From Desulfofustis sp. (GTDB lineage Bacteria; Desulfobacterota; Desulfobulbia; Desulfobulbales; Desulfocapsaceae): a stretch of 8,801 bases of DNA. The position numbers and the translations under genes were made by a program. The stretch lies in NCBI GenBank assembly GCA_030145365.1, contig JAQYVS010000166.1:1-8801 (forward strand), written 5' to 3'. The notes beneath the pieces are model-generated. The model saw nothing but the letters and a program-made list of their open reading frames with translations, ran no database searches and had not been told where the DNA came from. Below, in pieces: positions 5,691-8,801 of this stretch. Numbering within the stretch: position 1 is the first letter of the stretch; each line of letters starts with the position of its first letter.

Positions 5691-6767
5691 CTATCCCGCC
5701 TCCTCGTGGTTATCAGTTTTACCAGGTTCGTAACTGCAAAATGGCTCCTGGGCCAGGTAATCGCCGGTCATCGCATAGGCTCGTGCTCGGCAGCCGCCGC
5801 AGACATTAACATATTCACATCGACCGCAATTATCTTTATAACCTTTGAAATCCCTGAGTTTCAAAAACAGATCCGAATGCTCCCAAATCTCTTTAAATCT
5901 GACCTGATGAATATTACCAGCTGATTTAGGAAAATAGCTGCAGGGCAGAACTTCACCGTCTACATCGATCAGGCAGATTAGCTGGCCGGCCAGGCACCCC
6001 TTGGATCCGCCGGTGGAGAAGTTGAGGTTGCGGCGTTTGAAACGTTCTCCCTCTTCCTTGGCTTTTTGCCTGACAATTCGGTAATAATGCGGAGCGCAGG
6101 TCGGCCGCATCAATATTTCCTGCTCCTGCTTCTCAACCTGGTAGTGCCATTCGAGAATTTCATTGTAGAGGCTCTCCGGAATCAATTCATCCATGACGTC
6201 CTCTCCGCGACCGGTGGGAACGATCATAAACATATACCAGGCTGTCGCCCCTAGAGATTTCACAAGCTTAAATATATCTGGGACCTCATCCTTGTTTCTC
6301 AGGGTCAATGATGAGTTGACAAGAAAGGGAATATCATGGCGGTTGAAAAGCTCTATGGCCCGCATGGTACCATCGAAGGCACCGGCTTGGTTACGAAAAT
6401 TGTCATGGGTTTTAGCCTGGGCACCATCGAGGCTGAGCGATACCATCTTAATATCGGCTGTTTTGATTTGTCTGCAGGTTTCTTCATTAACCAGGGTGCC
6501 GTTGGTCGCCAGACACATGCGCAGCCCTTTGTCGGATCCATAACGGGCAATGTCGAAAATATCATCTCGAAGCAGAGGCTCTCCGCCCGATAAGACCATG
6601 ACTGGATTTGCATACGAGCTGATATCGTCAAGGATGCTGGTTGCCTGTTCAAACGAGAAATCGGGGTGACCGTGTACTTCCAGCTCAGAGGACGATCGGC
6701 AATGTACACATTTCAGATTACAGCGCCTGGTTGTTTCCCAGGCGATCCATTTGGCTTCAAAATCCAT
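5691..6767 (-). CDS. Radical SAM/SPASM heme biosynthesis protein, AhbD/NirJ-like
   Basis: This 358-residue protein has the radical SAM cluster motif C16-x3-C20-x2-C23 inside an IAWETTRRCNL context, the SAM-binding GGEP at 61-64, ATNGT at 87-91 and SLSLDG at 110-115. The CAPHYYR motif at 224-230 is typical of the AhbD/NirJ group. The SPASM-like C-terminus carries cysteines at 258, 276, 314, 317, 323, 326 and 344 for an auxiliary [4Fe-4S] cluster. AhbD oxidatively decarboxylates two propionates of Fe-coproporphyrin III to the vinyls of heme; NirJ acts in heme d1 synthesis. The Trp-Glu-Thr-Thr-Arg start and hemE next door favour AhbD-like tetrapyrrole chemistry, but the exact reaction is inferred, and other SPASM peptide-modifying enzymes share much of this layout. 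It is the first gene of the operon, with GAGGAAAAG upstream of the ATG. Confidence 0.85.
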   Translation of the reverse strand: MDFEAKWIAWETTRRCNLKCVHCRSSSELEVHGHPDFSFEQATSILDDISSYANPVMVLSGGEPLLRDDIFDIARYGSDKGLRMCLATNGTLVNEETCRQIKTADIKMVSLSLDGAQAKTHDNFRNQAGAFDGTMRAIELFNRHDIPFLVNSSLTLRNKDEVPDIFKLVKSLGATAWYMFMIVPTGRGEDVMDELIPESLYNEILEWHYQVEKQEQEILMRPTCAPHYYRIVRQKAKEEGERFKRRNLNFSTGGSKGCLAGQLICLIDVDGEVLPCSYFPKSAGNIHQVRFKEIWEHSDLFLKLRDFKGYKDNCGRCEYVNVCGGCRARAYAMTGDYLAQEPFCSYEPGKTDNHEEAG

Positions 6768-6878
6768 GTCTATTGTCTTTTCCTCGTATTGCTATAAAGT
6801 ATCAAATGTCAGCTCTTGTCAGTGAGTTGCGTTGCTTAGCTATCGGTCCCAAATGACTTTGTATAAAGGCAGTAAACA

Positions 6879-6906
6879 ACTATATTTACTTTTCCTTTAA
6901 CTTCAA
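6879..6906 (-). promoter_or_regulatory. Candidate sigma-70 promoter of the radical SAM-hemE-HD operon
   Basis: On the minus strand TTGAAG (6906-6901) and TATAGT (6884-6879) are 16 bases apart, matching four and five of six consensus positions. The start point would lie near 6872, giving a leader of roughly 100 bases before the ATG at 6767. A second, poorer pair (CTGACA then CTTTAT) lies closer to the gene. Confidence 0.4.
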
Positions 6907-6962
6907 AGATAAATGGTAAAAATAATGATTAAAGTTCGGCCAAAGAGCCGTTTCAGTTCTGC

Positions 6963-6991
6963 TTTCTAAACAGGGGTAAATCGCGTATAAT
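6963..6991 (+). promoter_or_regulatory. Candidate promoter of hisD-rsmG
   Basis: A perfect TATAAT at 6986-6991 lies 70 bases before the hisD ATG. With a 17-base spacer the -35 would be TTTCTA (6963-6968), only three of six consensus matches. The good -10 and its position make it the best candidate, perhaps needing an activator. Confidence 0.4.
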
Positions 6992-7011
6992 GGTCAGCCG
7001 GACAAAATGGA

Positions 7012-7026
7012 CGGAGTTAAACTCCG
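7012..7026. promoter_or_regulatory. Perfect 15-base palindrome in the hisD leader
   Basis: CGGAGTT and AACTCCG flank a single central A, starting 20 bases after the TATAAT and ending 34 bases before the hisD ATG. The symmetry suits a dimeric repressor site; as RNA it would form a short CGGAG/CTCCG hairpin with a five-base loop. No T run follows, so it is not an intrinsic terminator. Confidence 0.5.
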
Positions 7027-7060
7027 ATTATGTATAGGAAAATAGCATAAGATCGAAACG

Positions 7061-8368
7061 ATGATAATTAAACCGCTACACGCAAAAAGTCTCGAAGGTG
7101 AACAGGCAATCAGTGAATTGCTCTCCCGTTTCCAGACCGGTGATGCTTCATGTTGTTCCAGTGTCAGTGAAATTATTGAGGCTGTCAAAAAAGAAGGTGA
7201 TCAGGCTCTTCTTGATTTCACACACAAATTTGATTCTCCCGATTTGGGGCTGGATGAATTGACTGTTTCAGCAGCTGAGCTGAAGCAGGCCTACGAGTTA
7301 GTCGATGACGATTTTCTGCAGACTCTGGAGGTCGCCATCGATCGGATTCAAAGTTTTCATCAACGGGAGATGGAGGATTCCTGGCTGCAGACCAGAGATG
7401 ACGGTACTATTGTCGGTCGACTCGTACGGCCAGTGGACAGTTGCGGGCTTTATGTGCCCGGGGGAAAAAGCGGCTCCACGCCTCTGGTTTCCTCGGTTCT
7501 GATGAATGGAATTCCCGCTTCCATAGCCGGTGTCGATCAACGCGTAATGGTAACTCCTCCCGGAGTGGATGGAAGTATAAGCCCGTATCTGATGGTTGCT
7601 GCCCAGGAAATAGGCATTACAGAAATATACAAGGTGGGTTCCGCCTGGGCCATAGCCGCGCTCGCTTTTGGGACCCAGACGATTCCAGCGGTTCATGTCA
7701 TCGTGGGACCGGGAAACCAGTATGTCGCCGAGGCTAAAAGGCAGGTCTCTGGCCTTGTGCGTATCGATATGATTGCAGGTCCGTCGGAGGTGTTAATCGT
7801 TACCGATACAAGTGCTGAACCGCGCCACATTGCTGCTGATATGTTAGCCCAGGCCGAGCATGACCCCCAGGCGCTGGCTGTGGTTGTGACGACCGATGAC
7901 ACTAAGCCGGAAGAGATTGTTGCAGAGTTAGCGAGTCAACTGGAAGGGCTTGAGAGAGCCGATATCGCCAGAGAAGCGCTAACCACTAAGGGCCGAATTA
8001 TCGTTGTTGATACCTTGGAGGAGGCGATAGACCTGGCCAATCAGATTGGCATTGAACATCTCGAGCTGATGATAGAGGATCCCTGGTCGCAGATTCCCCA
8101 TATTCGCCATGCCGGCGCTATCTTTCTGGGCAGCTACACACCTGAAGCGGCGGGGGATTATCTGGCCGGGCCCAACCACGTGTTACCGACAATGGGAACT
8201 GCAAAATTTGCCTCAGCGCTGGGAGTTGAAACCTTTTTGAAGAAAAGCTCTATTATTGCCTATTCAAAAAGCGGACTTGAAGGAGATGCTGATCATATCC
8301 GGACCCTGGCCAGGCTTGAAGGCTTGACGGCTCATGCTGCGTCGGTGACCAGCAGATTGAAATCGTAG
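7061..8368 (+). CDS. hisD: Histidinol dehydrogenase
   Basis: HisD is a zinc enzyme that oxidises L-histidinol to L-histidine in two NAD-dependent steps, the last reactions of histidine synthesis. The 435 residues equal the usual length. Family segments include VPGGKSGSTPL (132-142), GSAWAIAALAFGT (193-205), VGPGN (215-219) followed by EAKRQVSG (224-231), and IAGPSEVL (238-245). The zinc ligands are present as Gln264 and His267 in AQAEHDP, Asp366 in AAGDYLAGPNH and His425 in LTAHAAS. The catalytic Glu332-His333 pair sits in GIEHLEL. The ATG at 7061 has no good Shine-Dalgarno, but the N-terminus aligns with the family length. No other his genes adjoin it; the PHP phosphatase 5 kb upstream may supply its substrate. 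rsmG follows after 18 bases on the same strand and is probably co-transcribed. Confidence 0.97.
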   Translation: MIIKPLHAKSLEGEQAISELLSRFQTGDASCCSSVSEIIEAVKKEGDQALLDFTHKFDSPDLGLDELTVSAAELKQAYELVDDDFLQTLEVAIDRIQSFHQREMEDSWLQTRDDGTIVGRLVRPVDSCGLYVPGGKSGSTPLVSSVLMNGIPASIAGVDQRVMVTPPGVDGSISPYLMVAAQEIGITEIYKVGSAWAIAALAFGTQTIPAVHVIVGPGNQYVAEAKRQVSGLVRIDMIAGPSEVLIVTDTSAEPRHIAADMLAQAEHDPQALAVVVTTDDTKPEEIVAELASQLEGLERADIAREALTTKGRIIVVDTLEEAIDLANQIGIEHLELMIEDPWSQIPHIRHAGAIFLGSYTPEAAGDYLAGPNHVLPTMGTAKFASALGVETFLKKSSIIAYSKSGLEGDADHIRTLARLEGLTAHAASVTSRLKS

Positions 8369-8386
8369 TACATGTGCATATAATCA

Positions 8387-8801
8387 ATGGAGTTTGGTAA
8401 ATTCGATGATCTGGTAGTTCGGGGCGCTGCGTCTCTTGATGTTGCTCTTGATACGCAGCAATCGGAAAACCTCTATCGATACTATCTGGAACTCAAACAC
8501 TGGAGCAAAAAAGTAAATCTGATCTCCCGTGAAGCAACCGACGAGCAGATTGTTGAAAACCACTTCATCGATTCTCTGGCCTTGGTATCTGTGCTCGATG
8601 GACGGAGCGGGGCACTTTTCGATATTGGTAGCGGAGCGGGTTTCCCGGGGTTGGTCTGTAAAACGGCTCGTCCCGAAAGAGTGGTGAGCCTCATTGAACC
8701 ACGTTTAAAACGGACTTCGTTTTTGCGTCATGTCATTCGTTCCATCGGGCTGGCTGGCGTTGATGTGCAGTCATGTCGTTTGGAAGACGGGGTTGCACTG
8801 G
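8387..8801 (+). CDS. rsmG: 16S rRNA (guanine-527-N7) methyltransferase, 3' part beyond window
   Basis: RsmG (GidB) uses S-adenosylmethionine to methylate N7 of G527 in 16S rRNA; its loss gives low-level streptomycin resistance in several bacteria. From the ATG at 8387, 138 codons are visible with no stop before the right edge. Recognisable segments are HWSKKVNLIS (about 38-47), HFIDSLA (about 59-65) and the SAM-binding loop DIGSGAGFPGL (about 79-89), followed by the acidic end of the next strand (LIEP) and KRTSFLR. These cover the N-terminal helices and the first half of the Rossmann-like fold; roughly the last third is missing. No clear Shine-Dalgarno precedes the ATG, and the 18-base gap to hisD suggests read-through from that gene. 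Confidence 0.95.
   Translation, partial: MEFGKFDDLVVRGAASLDVALDTQQSENLYRYYLELKHWSKKVNLISREATDEQIVENHFIDSLALVSVLDGRSGALFDIGSGAGFPGLVCKTARPERVVSLIEPRLKRTSFLRHVIRSIGLAGVDVQSCRLEDGVAL

Larger units (their letters stand above)
6768..7060. other. Divergent intergenic region between the heme operon and hisD
   Basis: These 293 bases are AT-rich and carry candidate promoters for both directions plus a palindrome before hisD, each listed separately. A short inverted repeat CGGC-CAAAGA-GCCG lies near 6938-6951. No open reading frame of note and no recognisable riboswitch, T-box or histidine-rich leader peptide is seen. Confidence 0.6.

Noticed and set aside
6353..6709. Minus-strand frame of 118 codons inside the radical SAM gene
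   Set aside because: The radical SAM frame holds all expected motifs across this span; this frame is a shadow.
1..8801. Search for CRISPR arrays, insertion sequences, tRNA or integration sites
   Set aside because: No spaced direct repeats, terminal inverted repeats, transposase motifs or tRNA-like folds were found by eye.

Overview
The window looks like ordinary chromosomal DNA from an anaerobic, probably sulfate- or sulfur-metabolising bacterium of the Desulfobacterota (former Deltaproteobacteria). The lineage is inferred from an AhbD/NirJ-type radical SAM heme enzyme, a stand-alone ferredoxin:thioredoxin reductase catalytic chain beside a glutaredoxin-like protein, and moderate GC. No phage, transposon, CRISPR, tRNA or rRNA sequence was found.

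Layout, left to right. (1) 1-945, minus: an uninterrupted 315-codon reading frame running off the left edge. It is an unrecognised protein whose N-terminus resembles a RecF/SMC-type ATPase that has lost its Walker A residues. (2) 1187-2032, plus: a PHP-family histidinol-phosphatase-like hydrolase, transcribed divergently from (1). (3) 2252-2835, plus: two one-base-overlapping genes for a small CLQC glutaredoxin/NrdH-like protein and an FTR catalytic chain, a candidate ferredoxin-driven thiol reduction unit. (4) 2858-3832, minus: a YheT-type alpha/beta hydrolase, convergent with (3), with a nine-base C run near its start. (5) 6767 down to 4050, minus: a compact operon of AhbD-like radical SAM protein, hemE and an HD-domain hydrolase, with gaps of 4 and about 5-29 bases. 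It has a plausible promoter upstream and a plausible terminator downstream. (6) 7061-8801, plus: hisD followed after 18 bases by rsmG, which is cut by the right edge. The 293-base divergent space before hisD carries a -10-like TATAAT and a perfect 15-base palindrome in the presumed leader.

How the genes may work together. hemE (uroporphyrinogen III to coproporphyrinogen III) next to an AhbD-like enzyme (Fe-coproporphyrin III to heme in the siroheme route) suggests that a coproporphyrin intermediate is shared. This is not the classic arrangement of either the protoporphyrin or the siroheme pathway. hisD and the PHP phosphatase would supply the last two steps of histidine synthesis from separate loci. 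The glutaredoxin/FTR pair would pass electrons from reduced ferredoxin to disulfide targets. The most unusual points are the ATPase-like protein without a P-loop, the CYC (not CHC) third motif and altered spacing of the FTR, and the hemE plus AhbD-like pairing. No clearly new multi-gene system is evident.
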